Assembly (NCBI RefSeq): GCF_014207255.1
Contig: NZ_JACHCZ010000001.1
Coordinates: 1,104,592-1,168,591 of the forward strand
DNA from: Pseudomonas sp. JAI120
GTDB taxonomy: Bacteria; Pseudomonadota; Gammaproteobacteria; Pseudomonadales; Pseudomonadaceae
Length of the DNA: 64,000 bases
Direction: 5' to 3'
Below the pieces are notes generated by a model. The model had not been told where the DNA came from and searched no databases. It saw nothing but the letters and a program-made list of their open reading frames with translations. A program made the position numbers and the translations under genes. Of the stretch, positions 1 through 13,528 are shown in pieces (within the stretch, counting starts at the first letter, position 1; each line of letters begins with the position of its first letter).

Positions 1-196
1 AATGGAAGGCACTGTCGTCGACACCCTGCCCAACACCATGTTTCGTGTGGAGTTGGAAAATGGGCACGTCGTAACCGCGCATATCTCCGGCAAGATGCGC
101 AAGAACTACATTCGTATTCTTACCGGTGACAAAGTGCGCGTCGAGCTGACGCCCTATGACTTGAGCAAAGGGCGCATCACTTACCGCGCTCGCTAA
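1..196 (+). CDS. infA: Translation initiation factor IF-1, 5' end cut off by window
   Basis: IF-1 binds the 30S A site during initiation with IF-2 and IF-3. The visible 64 residues begin [20 protein letters not shown] and end GRITYRAR, the near-invariant S1-like OB fold of bacterial IF-1. The family is about 72 residues, so about eight N-terminal residues lie left of the window and the ATG at position 2 is an internal Met. A strong hairpin terminator follows 15 bp after the stop. Identity is certain; only the start is missing. Confidence 0.97.
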
Positions 197-210
197 GCAA
201 GTCAATACAA

Positions 211-236
211 AACGCCCGGTTATGCCGGGCGTTTTT
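211..236 (+). terminator. Rho-independent terminator after infA
   Basis: The stem ACGCCCGG / CCGGGCGT closes a short TTATG-type loop and is followed by TTTTT. It lies 15 bp past the infA stop codon. Confidence 0.9.
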
Positions 237-269
237 GTGTGCGGGATTTCTCAAACTCCGAGGATTCCT

Positions 270-294
270 GTGGGAGGGGCCTGCCCCCTCCCAC
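270..294. repeat. Single REP palindrome
   Basis: GTGGGAGGGG and CCCCTCCCAC face each other around a 5-base loop. This is the core of the REP family seen repeatedly in the window, here as a singlet between infA and clpA. Confidence 0.75.
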
Positions 295-334
295 ACTGGA
301 TCTTCATTGTTCTGACAATTGCATTTCAAGACAG

Positions 335-361
335 CAAAAAGGCGCCTTGCGGCGCCTTTTG
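335..361. terminator. Bidirectional terminator between infA and clpA
   Basis: The stem AAAAGGCGCC / GGCGCCTTTT around a TTGC loop has A-tract and T-tract flanks, so it can end transcription from both sides. It lies 17 bp beyond the clpA stop on the minus strand. Confidence 0.85.
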
Positions 362-377
362 TGTTACTGCAGAACGA

Positions 378-2648
378 TCAGGCCATTTCAGCCGTGGTTT
401 CGAACTCAAAGGTCAGCTCGCCATCCTTCAGGTCGATATGCACCACGCCACCATGGTCGGAAAGCTCGCCAAACAGGATCTCTTCGGCCAGTGGCCGCTT
501 GATCTTGTCCTGGATCAGACGCGCCATTGGGCGAGCGCCCATTGCCGCATCGTAGCCACCTTCGGCGATCCAGCTGCGCGCCGCTTCCGTGACATCCAGC
601 TGCACGCGCTTGTCTTCCAACTGCGCCTGAAGCTCGGTGAGGAACTTGTCCACCACACTCTTGATGACCTCATGGCTGAGGCGACCAAATTGGATAATGG
701 TGTCCAGACGGTTGCGGAACTCCGGCGTGAAGCTCTTCTTGATCACTTCCATCGCATCAGACGAGTGATCCTGATGAGTAAAGCCGATCGAAGCCCGCGC
801 GGCCGTCTCGGCACCGGCGTTGGTGGTCATGATCACGATGACATTGCGGAAGTCCGCCTTGCGCCCGTTGTTGTCGGTCAGGGTCCCGTGGTCCATCACC
901 TGCAGCAGCAGGTTGAAGACTTCCGGGTGGGCCTTCTCGATCTCATCGAGCAGCAGTACGCAATGTGGCTGCTTGGTGATCGCTTCGGTCAACAGGCCGC
1001 CCTGGTCGAAACCGACATAGCCCGGAGGCGCACCGATCAGGCGCGACACAGTGTGACGCTCCATGTATTCGGACATGTCGAAGCGCACCAGCTCGATCCC
1101 CATGGCCTTGGCCAATTGCCGTGCCGCCTCGGTCTTGCCGACACCGGTAGGACCGGCGAACAGGAACGAACCGACAGGCTTGTCCGGCGACTTGAGGCCC
1201 GCACGCGACAGCTTGATCGCGGTGGACAACGCGTCGATCGCCGCGTCCTGGCCGAACACGGTGAGCTTGAGGTCGCGCTCAAGGTTACGCAGCAGCTCCT
1301 TGTCGGAACTGTTGACGTGTTTTGGCGGAATCCGCGCGATTTTCGCGACAATGTCCTCGACCTGAGGTACGTCGATGCGCTTCACACGCTTCTCGACCGG
1401 CTGCAGGCGCTGGTAGGCCCCTGCCTCGTCGATCACGTCGATGGCCTTGTCCGGCATGTGCCGGTCATTGATGTAGCGCGACGCCAGCTCAGCGGCCGCA
1501 CGCAGCGCCTCATCGGTGTACTCGATGCCGTGGTGCGCTTCAAAACGCCCCTTGAGCCCGCGCAGAATGCCGATGGTGTCTTCAACCGAGGGCTCGGACA
1601 CGTCGACTTTCTGGAAGCGACGCGCCAGGGCACGGTCTTTCTCGAAGATGCCACGGAATTCCTGGAAGGTGGTCGAACCGATGCAGCGGATATCACCCGA
1701 CGACAGCAACGGCTTGAGCAGGTTGGAAGCATCCATCACCCCACCGGATGCCGCGCCGGCACCAATGATGGTGTGGATCTCGTCGATGAACAGGATCGCC
1801 TGCGGGCGTTTTTTCAGCTCGCCGAGCAGGGCCTTGAAACGCTTCTCGAAATCGCCACGGTACTTGGTCCCGGCGAGCAACGCGCCCAGGTCAAGGGAGT
1901 AGACGACACTGTTGGCCAGCAGGTCCGGCACCTGGTTGTCGACGATGCGCTTGGCCAGGCCTTCGGCAATCGCGGTCTTACCCACGCCCGCCTCACCCAC
2001 CAGCAACGGATTGTTCTTGCGACGGCGCGCAAGGATCTGCGCTACACGCTCGACCTCGAGTTCACGCCCCACCAACGGATCGATCCGCCCCTGGCGCGCC
2101 AGCTCATTGAGGTTGCTGGCATAGGCATCCAGCGGGTTGCTTGAAGAAGAGGACTCACCGCCCTCGTCGTCCTGCATATCCTGCTCACCCTCGGAATGAT
2201 CGCCGTGCCCAGGCACCTTGGAGATACCGTGGGCGATGTAGTTGACGACATCAATACGGGCAACGCTCTGCTGCTTGAGCAGGAACACTGCCTGGCTTTC
2301 CTGTTCGCTGAAGATCGCCACAAGCACATTGGCGCCCGTGACTTCACGCTTACCGGAGCTCTGTACGTGGAAAACAGCACGCTGCAATACCCGCTGGAAG
2401 CCCAGGGTTGGCTGGGTTTCGCGGTCCTCGTCATGCACGGGGATCAGTGGCGTGGTGGAGTCGATAAACTCCTGCAGGTCATGCTTGAGTTTGTCGAGGT
2501 TGGCGCCGCACGCACGCAGAACCGTGGCGGCAGCTTCGTTATCCAAAAGTGCCAGCAGCAGGTGTTCGACGGTCATGAACTCATGACGCTTCGAACGAGC
2601 CTCCTTGAAGGCAAGATTGAGGGTGACTTCGAGCTCGCGGTTTAACAT
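378..2648 (-). CDS. clpA: ATP-dependent Clp protease ATP-binding subunit ClpA
   Basis: Hexameric AAA+ unfoldase that feeds substrates to the ClpP peptidase, including N-degron proteins handed over by ClpS. The protein has 756 residues, the usual ClpA length. It starts [14 protein letters not shown] (Clp-N repeat domain). Two AAA modules carry Walker A motifs GEAGVGKT and GPTGVGKT and Walker B motifs ending LFIDE and LLLDE. The ClpP-docking IGF loop is visible in [11 protein letters not shown]. The adaptor gene clpS lies 29 bp upstream on the same strand, the conserved clpS-clpA pair. The bidirectional terminator at 335-361 follows. Confidence 0.97.
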   Translation of the reverse strand: MLNRELEVTLNLAFKEARSKRHEFMTVEHLLLALLDNEAAATVLRACGANLDKLKHDLQEFIDSTTPLIPVHDEDRETQPTLGFQRVLQRAVFHVQSSGKREVTGANVLVAIFSEQESQAVFLLKQQSVARIDVVNYIAHGISKVPGHGDHSEGEQDMQDDEGGESSSSSNPLDAYASNLNELARQGRIDPLVGRELEVERVAQILARRRKNNPLLVGEAGVGKTAIAEGLAKRIVDNQVPDLLANSVVYSLDLGALLAGTKYRGDFEKRFKALLGELKKRPQAILFIDEIHTIIGAGAASGGVMDASNLLKPLLSSGDIRCIGSTTFQEFRGIFEKDRALARRFQKVDVSEPSVEDTIGILRGLKGRFEAHHGIEYTDEALRAAAELASRYINDRHMPDKAIDVIDEAGAYQRLQPVEKRVKRIDVPQVEDIVAKIARIPPKHVNSSDKELLRNLERDLKLTVFGQDAAIDALSTAIKLSRAGLKSPDKPVGSFLFAGPTGVGKTEAARQLAKAMGIELVRFDMSEYMERHTVSRLIGAPPGYVGFDQGGLLTEAITKQPHCVLLLDEIEKAHPEVFNLLLQVMDHGTLTDNNGRKADFRNVIVIMTTNAGAETAARASIGFTHQDHSSDAMEVIKKSFTPEFRNRLDTIIQFGRLSHEVIKSVVDKFLTELQAQLEDKRVQLDVTEAARSWIAEGGYDAAMGARPMARLIQDKIKRPLAEEILFGELSDHGGVVHIDLKDGELTFEFETTAEMA

Positions 2649-2677
2649 AGCTTCACCTCATACCCAAGTGGTCGGCG

Positions 2678-3046
2678 TTAACCGTCCTTCTCGATTTCAC
2701 AGAGTAGCGGATGCTGGCTTTCCCTGGCGTACTGGTTGACCTGCATGGCCTTTGTCTCGGCGATGTCACGGGTAAACACTCCACATACTGCCCGTCCTTC
2801 TGTGTGAACGGCCAGCATTACCTTGGTCGCCAACTCGCGGTTCAGGTTAAAAAACACCTCGAGCACTTCGACCACGAAATCCATCGGTGTGTAGTCATCG
2901 TTGAACAAAACCACCTTGTACATCGGCGGCGCCTGTAAAGCAGGCTTGGCCTCCTGAACAGCAATGCCTGCAGAACCGTCGTCATCGTGTTCGTGATCCG
3001 GTCGATCCTGATTGAATGTTAGTCGAATCTGGCTGATTGCATGCAT
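2678..3046 (-). CDS. clpS: ATP-dependent Clp protease adaptor ClpS
   Basis: Small cytoplasmic adaptor that recognises N-end-rule substrates and delivers them to ClpA. The 122-residue protein has a variable acidic N-terminal extension (residues about 1-40, including DHEHDDDG). The conserved ClpS core follows, with [16 protein letters not shown] forming the N-degron pocket and [20 protein letters not shown]. It is directly upstream of clpA and divergent from cspD. Confidence 0.96.
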   Translation of the reverse strand: MHAISQIRLTFNQDRPDHEHDDDGSAGIAVQEAKPALQAPPMYKVVLFNDDYTPMDFVVEVLEVFFNLNRELATKVMLAVHTEGRAVCGVFTRDIAETKAMQVNQYARESQHPLLCEIEKDG

Positions 3047-3234
3047 GGAAAGAAAGGTTCGTCAGTGGTTCAAATACAGTGGTGGGGGCGACCTGTCAGA
3101 ATTTCAACTCCTGACCACCCGGTCGCCTTGACTATCGGCAAATCGGTGTTACAACCAATAGAACCCACAGTGGGTAAAAAAGGTCCGCGCAGTCAACCTT
3201 ATTTATTCGGGTTAGGACGGATAAACTGGATGAT

Positions 3235-3250
3235 ACTCCAGTGATGGAGT
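3235..3250 (+). promoter_or_regulatory. Inverted repeat in the cspD leader
   Basis: ACTCCA and TGGAGT form a perfect inverted repeat around GTGA. It ends 7 bases before the AGAGGG ribosome-binding site of cspD, so it could form a small mRNA hairpin or be an operator. A weak promoter-like pair TTATTT-N17-TAAACT (3199-3227) lies just upstream. This is observation only. Confidence 0.35.
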
Positions 3251-3271
3251 CTGGTGCAGAGGGATATGGGT

Positions 3272-3550
3272 ATGTCTGGCGTCAAGATCAGTGGCAAGGT
3301 CAAGTGGTTCAACAATGCCAAGGGATATGGTTTTGTTAATGAAGAGGGTAAAACCGAGGACCTTTTTGCGCACTACTCAGCGATTATCATGGATGGGTAT
3401 AAAACGCTGAAGGCTGGCCAAGCTGTGAGCTTTGAAATCATTCAAGGACCGAAAGGGCTGCACGCCGTGAACATCGATGCAGTGAAAGCTGAAACACATG
3501 AGAAAAACACGCCATCAACCGCTCATAAAGAAAAGAAACAAACGGCCTGA
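3272..3550 (+). CDS. cspD: Cold-shock domain protein CspD
   Basis: Single-strand nucleic-acid binding OB-fold protein of the CspD type, linked in other bacteria to stationary phase and replication control. Cold-shock motifs are clear: KVKWFNNAKGYGFV (RNP1 region) and DLFAHYSAI (RNP2 region). A hydrophilic Lys/Thr-rich tail of about 25 residues follows the 68-residue core. I chose ATG 3272 (92 residues) because AGAGGG lies 8 bases before it; in-frame GTG 3254 and ATG 3266 overlap or crowd that site. The neighbourhood clpA-clpS / cspD / icd is conserved in Pseudomonas. Confidence 0.93.
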   Translation: MSGVKISGKVKWFNNAKGYGFVNEEGKTEDLFAHYSAIIMDGYKTLKAGQAVSFEIIQGPKGLHAVNIDAVKAETHEKNTPSTAHKEKKQTA

Positions 3551-3576
3551 CCCCCGCGAAGCGAGTGAAATGCGAT

Positions 3577-3619
3577 AAAAAACCGGCCACCCAATCGACT
3601 TGGGATGGCCGGTTTTTTT
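3577..3619. terminator. Bidirectional terminator between cspD and icd
   Basis: The arms AACCGGCCA and TGGCCGGTT, with flanking A and T runs, form a long stem between the convergent cspD and icd genes. Confidence 0.85.
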
Positions 3620-3630
3620 GTGACACACCT

Positions 3631-4887
3631 TTACATATGCGAAATCAGCGCATCCCCAAAGCCCGACGACGACACCAGCTTCGCGCCATCCATCAGGCGC
3701 TCGAAGTCATAAGTCACCGTCTTGGCCGAGATAGCGCCGTTGGTACCCTTGATGATCAGGTCTGCCGCTTCGGTCCAGCCCATATGACGCAGCATCATTT
3801 CCGCCGACAGGATCAATGAGCCCGGATTGACCTGGTCCTTGCCCGCATACTTGGGCGCGGTACCGTGGGTCGCCTCGAACATGGCCACGGTGTCGGACAG
3901 GTTGGCACCCGGAGCGATACCAATACCACCCACCTCTGCCGCCAGGGCGTCGGACAGGTAGTCGCCGTTCAGGTTGAGGGTCGCGATCACGTCATACTCA
4001 GCCGGACGTAGCAGGATCTGCTGGAGCATGGCATCGGCGATGGCATCCTTGACCACGACATTCTTGCCGGTCTTCGGGTTCTTGAACTGCATCCACGGAC
4101 CGCCATCCAGCAGGGTCGCACCGAACTCCTCAGCCGCCACTTCGTAGGCCCACTCCTTGAAGGCGCCTTCGGTGAACTTCATGATGTTGCCTTTGTGCAC
4201 GATGGTCAGCGAGTCGCGATCGTTATCCACTACATACTGCAGGGCCTTGCGCGCAAGGCGCTTGGTGCCTTCCAGCGATACCGGCTTGATACCAATGCCG
4301 CAATCCTGGTCGAAACGAATCTTGGTAACGCCCATTTCCTCCTTGAGGAACTTGATGACCTTTGTCGCTTCCGGCGAGCCGGCCTTCCACTCGATCCCGG
4401 CGTAAATATCTTCGGAGTTTTCGCGAAAGATGGTCATGTCCACGTCGCCTGGCTTCTTGACCGGGCTGGGCACACCCTCGAACCAGCGCACCGGGCGCAG
4501 GCACACGTAGAGGTCGAGTTGCTGACGCAGGGCCACGTTCAACGAACGAATGCCGCCGCCGACCGGGGTGGTCAGCGGACCCTTGATGGACACCACGTAA
4601 TCCTTGACCGCATCCAGGGTTTCCTGGGGCAGCCAGGTGTCCTGGTCGTAGACTTGGGTCGCCTTCTCGCCGGCGTACACCTCCATCCACGAGATTTTGC
4701 GCTTGCCGCCGTAAGCCTTTTCAACAGCTGCGTCGACCACCTTGATCATCACCGGGCTGATGTCGACGCCAATACCGTCACCTTCGATATAAGGGATGAT
4801 CGGTTGGTCAGGAACATTGAGAGAATGGTCTGCATTGACGGTGATTTTGTCGCCGACTGCCGGAACCTGAATCTTCTTGTATCCCAT
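3631..4887 (-). CDS. icd: NADP-dependent isocitrate dehydrogenase, homodimeric type
   Basis: TCA-cycle enzyme converting isocitrate to 2-oxoglutarate, CO2 and NADPH. It has 418 residues. The substrate loop [13 protein letters not shown] contains the Ser that AceK phosphorylates in E. coli Icd, which shifts flux to the glyoxylate shunt. The metal site and the NADP region ([14 protein letters not shown]) are present. I chose the start MGYKKIQVP at 4887, with GGAG 6 bases upstream; an in-frame upstream ATG at 4899 would add four residues. It is divergent from the unrelated monomeric idh, the arrangement of P. aeruginosa PA2623/PA2624. Confidence 0.95.
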   Translation of the reverse strand: MGYKKIQVPAVGDKITVNADHSLNVPDQPIIPYIEGDGIGVDISPVMIKVVDAAVEKAYGGKRKISWMEVYAGEKATQVYDQDTWLPQETLDAVKDYVVSIKGPLTTPVGGGIRSLNVALRQQLDLYVCLRPVRWFEGVPSPVKKPGDVDMTIFRENSEDIYAGIEWKAGSPEATKVIKFLKEEMGVTKIRFDQDCGIGIKPVSLEGTKRLARKALQYVVDNDRDSLTIVHKGNIMKFTEGAFKEWAYEVAAEEFGATLLDGGPWMQFKNPKTGKNVVVKDAIADAMLQQILLRPAEYDVIATLNLNGDYLSDALAAEVGGIGIAPGANLSDTVAMFEATHGTAPKYAGKDQVNPGSLILSAEMMLRHMGWTEAADLIIKGTNGAISAKTVTYDFERLMDGAKLVSSSGFGDALISHM

Positions 4888-7606
<2,719 letters not shown>

Positions 7607-7624
7607 GGTTGTAAGGATGCATCA

Positions 7625-7651
7625 CAAACCCCGGCCAAGTGCCGGGGTTTG
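7625..7651. terminator. Bidirectional terminator after idh
   Basis: CAAACCCCGGC and GCCGGGGTTTG pair around a 5-base loop between the convergent idh and LysR genes. The T-tract is weak (GTGTTTTC). Confidence 0.8.
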
Positions 7652-7663
7652 TGTTTTCAGGGC

Positions 7664-8536
7664 TTATGCAACGCCGTATTCCTCGCGCCACGCGGCCTCG
7701 ATAATCGCCAGGAACTGCGGCTTGTACCAAGGCTCCCAGCCCGCCCTCTGCTTGAGTTCGACCCCAAACCCCGGCAGCGCAGGCAAATGCGCGAGCGCTT
7801 CGACGTTTTTCAAGCCCGGCACCTGGGCAAACCAGGGTAAAAGCGTCACACCGACTCCCGCCTGGACCGCTGAACGCAGCGACATCAGGTCTTCAGACTC
7901 ATACACGCAGCGCCACCTGATGCCACTCTCCTCCAAACGCCGAATCGCCAGGCTCCTGAACACGCAGGGCGCCTTGAACAGGGCCAGCGAAACTTCCTGC
8001 CCGTCCATGGGGGCTGCCGCACACTCGCCACCCAGCCACATCAACGAAAGTGCATGCAAAGGCACGCCAGCGACTTTTGGCAATTCATCAATCATCAGGC
8101 CAATATCGATTCGTCCCTCACTGAACGCCTCCGCAAGCAACAGGGAACGCGCGACCTTGACCACAATTCGCACTGAAGGTAATTCAAGCGCCAAAGCAGG
8201 AATAATGCGCTGCAGGATTTCCTCGCTGAAATATTCGGGAATACCCAGCGTCACGAACTCTTGAGTGCGACTGGTATCAAACAGGCTCCCCACCTTGTCG
8301 TTGACGCTGACCATCTGCTGGGCATAGCCGGTCAAGCGCTCTCCTTCGAGAGTGAGCAATACATGCCGATTGTCGCGAGCAAAAAGCTCGACACCCAGCA
8401 AATCCTCAAGTCGTCGAATTTGCTGGCTGATTGCCGGCTGGGTCAGGCTCAACGCTTGCGCGGCCCGGGTGAAACTGCCCAGTTCTGCGACCTTGAGGAA
8501 ACTGCGCAGCGACTGAATATCAAGATTGACTCTCAT
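7664..8536 (-). CDS. LysR-family transcriptional regulator
   Basis: A 290-residue protein with the LysR N-terminal winged helix-turn-helix (FTRAAQALSLTQPAISQQIR, residues about 22-41) followed by a periplasmic-binding-like effector domain (residues about 90-290). The effector and targets are unknown. It lies 72 bp downstream of an EamA transporter on the same strand rather than divergent from a target, so it may be cotranscribed with and regulate that exporter. That is inference. Confidence 0.9.
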   Translation of the reverse strand: MRVNLDIQSLRSFLKVAELGSFTRAAQALSLTQPAISQQIRRLEDLLGVELFARDNRHVLLTLEGERLTGYAQQMVSVNDKVGSLFDTSRTQEFVTLGIPEYFSEEILQRIIPALALELPSVRIVVKVARSLLLAEAFSEGRIDIGLMIDELPKVAGVPLHALSLMWLGGECAAAPMDGQEVSLALFKAPCVFRSLAIRRLEESGIRWRCVYESEDLMSLRSAVQAGVGVTLLPWFAQVPGLKNVEALAHLPALPGFGVELKQRAGWEPWYKPQFLAIIEAAWREEYGVA

Positions 8537-8608
8537 GCCATACCCATGCGAGTGAGTAAATATTCCCCGCTATTAGTGCAAGGCACCCGCTATACCTGTC
8601 AAGACTAC

Positions 8609-9505
8609 CTACTTGGCGCGCACATGATTCATCCAATAAACCCCCGTCCCTGAAACAACAAACCCCACAAGCGCAACCCCACTCGGCACCTCACCCAACA
8701 CCAATGACGCCATGATCTGCGTGACCGCCGGAATCACATGAAACAAGTTCGTCGCCTTACTCGCCTCCCCCCGTCGAATCATCAAATACAGCAGCGTCAG
8801 CGCACCCACGGAGTTCATCAGCGTGATCCAGGCCACCGACGCTGCGAATGGAACCCACTCGGTGACCTGCATGGTTTCGGTGGTGTATGCCAGCAACAAC
8901 ATGACCAGTGACGCGGTGACCATCTGAATGAAACAACCCACCCATAGATTCACCCCGCCAAGAAAGCGTTTTTGATAGAGGGTGCCAAGCGTGATACCCA
9001 ATAGCGCCAAGCCCACCGCGCCGTAACCAACCACTGACGCCTCGGAGCCAAAAAAGCTGCCGGCCACGACGATGCCCACGCCGCCAACGCCCAGGATCGA
9101 ACCCGGCAGGTCGCGCCAGCTCAATTGCTCACCCAGGCAGAAATAGGCACCGATCACGACGAACACCGGCATCAGCCCGACGATCAATGCCGCCTGCCCT
9201 GCGGGAACGCCTTGGCTGATGCCGGTGTAAAGGCCGCCGAACTGCAAGGCCTGCAACAGCAGCCCCACTGCCGCAGCATGGAGGTAGGGGGCGAGCCGTT
9301 TCGGCCATTGCGCCTTGATGGCGAGTGCAACTCCCAAGAACACCAGGGCAGCCAAGGCAAACCGATAGAACGTCATGGTGAAGGGCTCGCCATAACGCAC
9401 ACCGAACGCACCGCCGATGTAGCCGGAACTCCACAGCAGGATGAAGGCAATGGGCAGTGGCGATGTAAGGCGCACTTCGTAGCTTTTATCGGCAATCGGG
9501 TGCAT
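8609..9505 (-). CDS. EamA/DMT-family membrane transporter
   Basis: A predicted 10-helix drug/metabolite transporter (298 residues, two EamA repeats) starting MHPIADKSYEVRLTSPLPIA, with an early helix IAFILLWSSGYIGGAFGVRY. Substrate is unknown; relatives export amino acids, metabolites or drugs. I chose ATG 9505 because GGAG lies 6 bases upstream; an in-frame TTG at 9517 overlaps that site. The LysR gene follows on the same strand. Confidence 0.88.
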   Translation of the reverse strand: MHPIADKSYEVRLTSPLPIAFILLWSSGYIGGAFGVRYGEPFTMTFYRFALAALVFLGVALAIKAQWPKRLAPYLHAAAVGLLLQALQFGGLYTGISQGVPAGQAALIVGLMPVFVVIGAYFCLGEQLSWRDLPGSILGVGGVGIVVAGSFFGSEASVVGYGAVGLALLGITLGTLYQKRFLGGVNLWVGCFIQMVTASLVMLLLAYTTETMQVTEWVPFAASVAWITLMNSVGALTLLYLMIRRGEASKATNLFHVIPAVTQIMASLVLGEVPSGVALVGFVVSGTGVYWMNHVRAK

Positions 9506-9613
9506 GACACTCTCCAAGGCAAGGGTTCTGGAGAGATAAGCTGCACCGGGAGCTTAAATCGGTAAAATCATAAAATGTCAGGCGCATCATGCAGATTGCT
9601 TATGCATCATCCC

Positions 9614-9643
9614 TGTGTGAGGGGCAAGCCCCCCCCTCACACA
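9614..9643. repeat. REP-like palindrome, diverged
   Basis: TGTGTGAGGGG and CCCCTCACACA pair around GCAAGCCCC sequence. It resembles the local REP core but has TGTGTGAG instead of TGTGGGAG. It lies in the divergent gap between the EamA gene and nudJ. Confidence 0.65.
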
Positions 9644-9697
9644 CTGACTGCAACCCATCCCCAAGCCTGTGCGGCATCCTGAATCGAGAGGCATCCC

Positions 9698-10144
9698 ATG
9701 ACCTGGCAACCCCACATCACCGTCGCCACCATCGTCGAAGACAACGGAAAATTCCTGATGGTTGAAGAACTCAAGGGCGGCCGCGCCGTGCTCAATCAGC
9801 CCGCCGGCCACCTCGACCCGCATGAAACCCTGACCGAGGCCGCCGTGCGCGAAACCCTCGAAGAAACCGGCTGGGACGTGGAAGCCACGGGCATCGTCGG
9901 CATCTACCTGTACACCGCCCCCAGCAACGGCGTGACCTACCAGCGCGTGTGCTTCATCGCCAAGGCCTTGAAACACCACCCGGACTACCAACTCGACGAA
10001 GGCATCCTGCGCGCCCGCTGGCTGACCCGTGACGAGCTGATGGCCGTGCGCGACGACTGGCGCAGCGAGCTGATCATCCGCTGTATCGATGATTATCTGG
10101 CCGGCCAGCGTCACAGTCTGGAATTGATCCGCCCTTCTCTTTAG
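9698..10144 (+). CDS. nudJ: NUDIX hydrolase, NudJ-like phosphatase
   Basis: A 148-residue single NUDIX domain. The box GX5EX7REX2EEXG is complete: G and E in GHLDPHE, then RETLEETGW. E. coli NudJ dephosphorylates HMP-PP and other nucleoside and prenyl diphosphates. The gene order nudJ-mnmA-hflD-purB is the same as in E. coli, which supports NudJ over other NUDIX subfamilies. mnmA begins 59 bp downstream. Confidence 0.88.
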   Translation: MTWQPHITVATIVEDNGKFLMVEELKGGRAVLNQPAGHLDPHETLTEAAVRETLEETGWDVEATGIVGIYLYTAPSNGVTYQRVCFIAKALKHHPDYQLDEGILRARWLTRDELMAVRDDWRSELIIRCIDDYLAGQRHSLELIRPSL

Positions 10145-10161
10145 CCTTGCGGGCCCAGGCC

Positions 10162-10170
10162 TGCTAGAAT
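10162..10170 (+). promoter_or_regulatory. Candidate extended -10 promoter for mnmA
   Basis: TGCTAGAAT matches an extended -10 (TGnTAnAAT), 33 bp before the mnmA ATG. The -35 is poor. mnmA may also be read from nudJ. Confidence 0.4.
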
Positions 10171-10203
10171 CGCGTCCTTTTTCAAGACACCCGTTGAAAC
10201 CCT

Positions 10204-11328
10204 ATGCGTGATCCAGCCCCTTCTGACACACAAAAGAAGCGCGTCATCGTCGGCATGTCCGGCGGCGTGGATTCTTCCGTTTCCGCCGTTCTGCTCATGG
10301 AGCAGGGTTATGAGGTGGAAGGCCTGTTCATGAAGAACTGGGAAGAAGACGATGGAACGGAATATTGCACCGCCATGGACGACCTGGCGGACGCCCAGGC
10401 CGTGTGCGACAAGATCGGTATCAAGCTGCACACCGCCAACTTCGCCGCCGAGTACTGGGACAACGTGTTCGAGCACTTCCTGGCCGAATACAAGGCCGGT
10501 CGCACGCCGAACCCGGACATCCTGTGCAACCGCGAAATCAAGTTCAAGGCGTTCCTCGACTACGCCATGATCCTTGGCGCCGACTTAATTGCCACTGGCC
10601 ACTACGTGCGCCGCCGTGACATCGATGGCCGCACCGAACTGCTCAAGGGCCTGGACCCGAACAAGGACCAGAGCTACTTCCTGCACGCCGTCGGCGGCGA
10701 GCAGATCGCCAAGACCCTGTTCCCGGTGGGCGAACTGGAAAAGCCCGAAGTCCGCAGGATCGCCGAGCAACACGGCCTGGCGACCGCCAAGAAGAAGGAT
10801 TCCACCGGGATCTGCTTTATCGGCGAGCGCCGCTTCAGCGACTTCCTCAAGCAGTACCTGCCGGCGCAACCGGGTGAGATCAAGACCACCGAGGGTGAAG
10901 TGATCGGCCGTCACCACGGCCTGATGTACCACACCATCGGCCAGCGCCAGGGCCTGGGCATCGGCGGCTTGAAGGACGCCGGCGAAGAGCCGTGGTACGT
11001 GCTGGTCAAGGACCTGGAACACAACGTGCTGATCGTCGGCCAGGGCAATGAACACCCGCTGCTGTTCTCGGGCGCGCTGCTGGCCTCGGAGATCTATTGG
11101 GTCAACCCGATCGACCTGAGCACCCCGCGCCGCCTGACCGCCAAGGTGCGCTATCGCCAGAGCGACCAGCCCTGCACCCTGGAAAAAACCGCCAGCGGCT
11201 ACCGCGCCACTTTCGATGACCCGCAACGTGCGGTCACCCCTGGCCAGTCGGTGGTGTTCTATGACGGCGAAATCTGCCTGGGCGGCGGCGTGATTGAAGT
11301 CGCCGAAGCCTGGAGCAACCCGGCATGA
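10204..11328 (+). CDS. mnmA: tRNA-specific 2-thiouridylase MnmA
   Basis: Puts sulfur on U34 of tRNAs for Lys, Glu and Gln, using persulfide relayed from IscS via Tus proteins. The 374-residue protein has the PP-loop ATP motif [12 protein letters not shown] (residues about 18-29). It also has the two catalytic cysteines, in [12 protein letters not shown] (near residue 107) and in [12 protein letters not shown] (near residue 205). Its stop overlaps the hflD start as ATGA, so the two are translationally coupled. Confidence 0.97.
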   Translation: MRDPAPSDTQKKRVIVGMSGGVDSSVSAVLLMEQGYEVEGLFMKNWEEDDGTEYCTAMDDLADAQAVCDKIGIKLHTANFAAEYWDNVFEHFLAEYKAGRTPNPDILCNREIKFKAFLDYAMILGADLIATGHYVRRRDIDGRTELLKGLDPNKDQSYFLHAVGGEQIAKTLFPVGELEKPEVRRIAEQHGLATAKKKDSTGICFIGERRFSDFLKQYLPAQPGEIKTTEGEVIGRHHGLMYHTIGQRQGLGIGGLKDAGEEPWYVLVKDLEHNVLIVGQGNEHPLLFSGALLASEIYWVNPIDLSTPRRLTAKVRYRQSDQPCTLEKTASGYRATFDDPQRAVTPGQSVVFYDGEICLGGGVIEVAEAWSNPA

Positions 11329-11948
11329 GCCCGACCCAGGAGCAACTGACGGCACTCGGCGGGGTATTTCTCTCCGCCGTGCTGGTGGACAAGATCGCCA
11401 AGACCGGCCAGGTCACCGAAGCCGGCCTGACCTGCATGCTCGGCAGCCTGCTGATCCGCGACCCCAAGGACACCCTGGAAGTCTACGGGGGCGACGACCT
11501 CGCACTGCGTGAAGGCTACCGCGCCCTGATCGGCGCCCTGGAGCGCGACCCCAGCACCTTGCAGCGCGAGCCGCTGCGTTATGCCCTGTCGATGCTCGGC
11601 CTCGAGCGCCAACTGGCCAAGCGCGAGGACATGCTGGAAACCATCGGCAAACGCCTGCCCCAGATCCAATCCCAGGTAGAGCACTTCGGCCCGGCCCACG
11701 AAAACGTGATCGCCGCCTGCGGTGCGCTGTACCAGGACACCTTGAGCACCTTGCGCCAACGCATCCAGGTGCACGGCGACATGCGCAACCTGCAGCAACC
11801 GAACAACGCCTCGAAAATCCGCGCCCTGCTGCTGGCCGGTATTCGTTCGGCGCGGTTGTGGCGGCAATTGGGCGGTCATCGTTGGCAGCTGGTGATCAGC
11901 CGACGCAAATTGCTCAAAGAGCTTTACCCGTTGATGCGCAACGAATAA
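11325..11948 (+). CDS. hflD: High-frequency lysogenisation protein HflD homologue
   Basis: A 207-residue, mostly helical protein of the HflD family (starts [20 protein letters not shown], ends [13 protein letters not shown]). In E. coli HflD is a peripheral membrane protein that binds lambda CII; its housekeeping role is unclear. Position between mnmA (4-bp overlap) and purB is conserved across gammaproteobacteria. A terminator hairpin follows. Confidence 0.93.
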   Translation: MSPTQEQLTALGGVFLSAVLVDKIAKTGQVTEAGLTCMLGSLLIRDPKDTLEVYGGDDLALREGYRALIGALERDPSTLQREPLRYALSMLGLERQLAKREDMLETIGKRLPQIQSQVEHFGPAHENVIAACGALYQDTLSTLRQRIQVHGDMRNLQQPNNASKIRALLLAGIRSARLWRQLGGHRWQLVISRRKLLKELYPLMRNE

Positions 11949-11986
11949 GTCGCACCAACAGACTATTTTCAAGCCGTTACGCGTAA

Positions 11987-13444
<1,458 letters not shown>

Positions 13445-13464
13445 TTCGCGCTAGCCCCCTTGAG

Positions 13465-13489
13465 ACGCCCGGCCGCGCCGGGCGTTTTT
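13465..13489 (+). terminator. Rho-independent terminator after purB
   Basis: ACGCCCGGC and GCCGGGCGT pair around a CGC loop, followed by TTTTA, 20 bp past the purB stop. Confidence 0.9.
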
Positions 13490-13528
13490 ATTCCAGTCTG
13501 AAAAGTGCTTTTTTTCAATAGGTTACAC

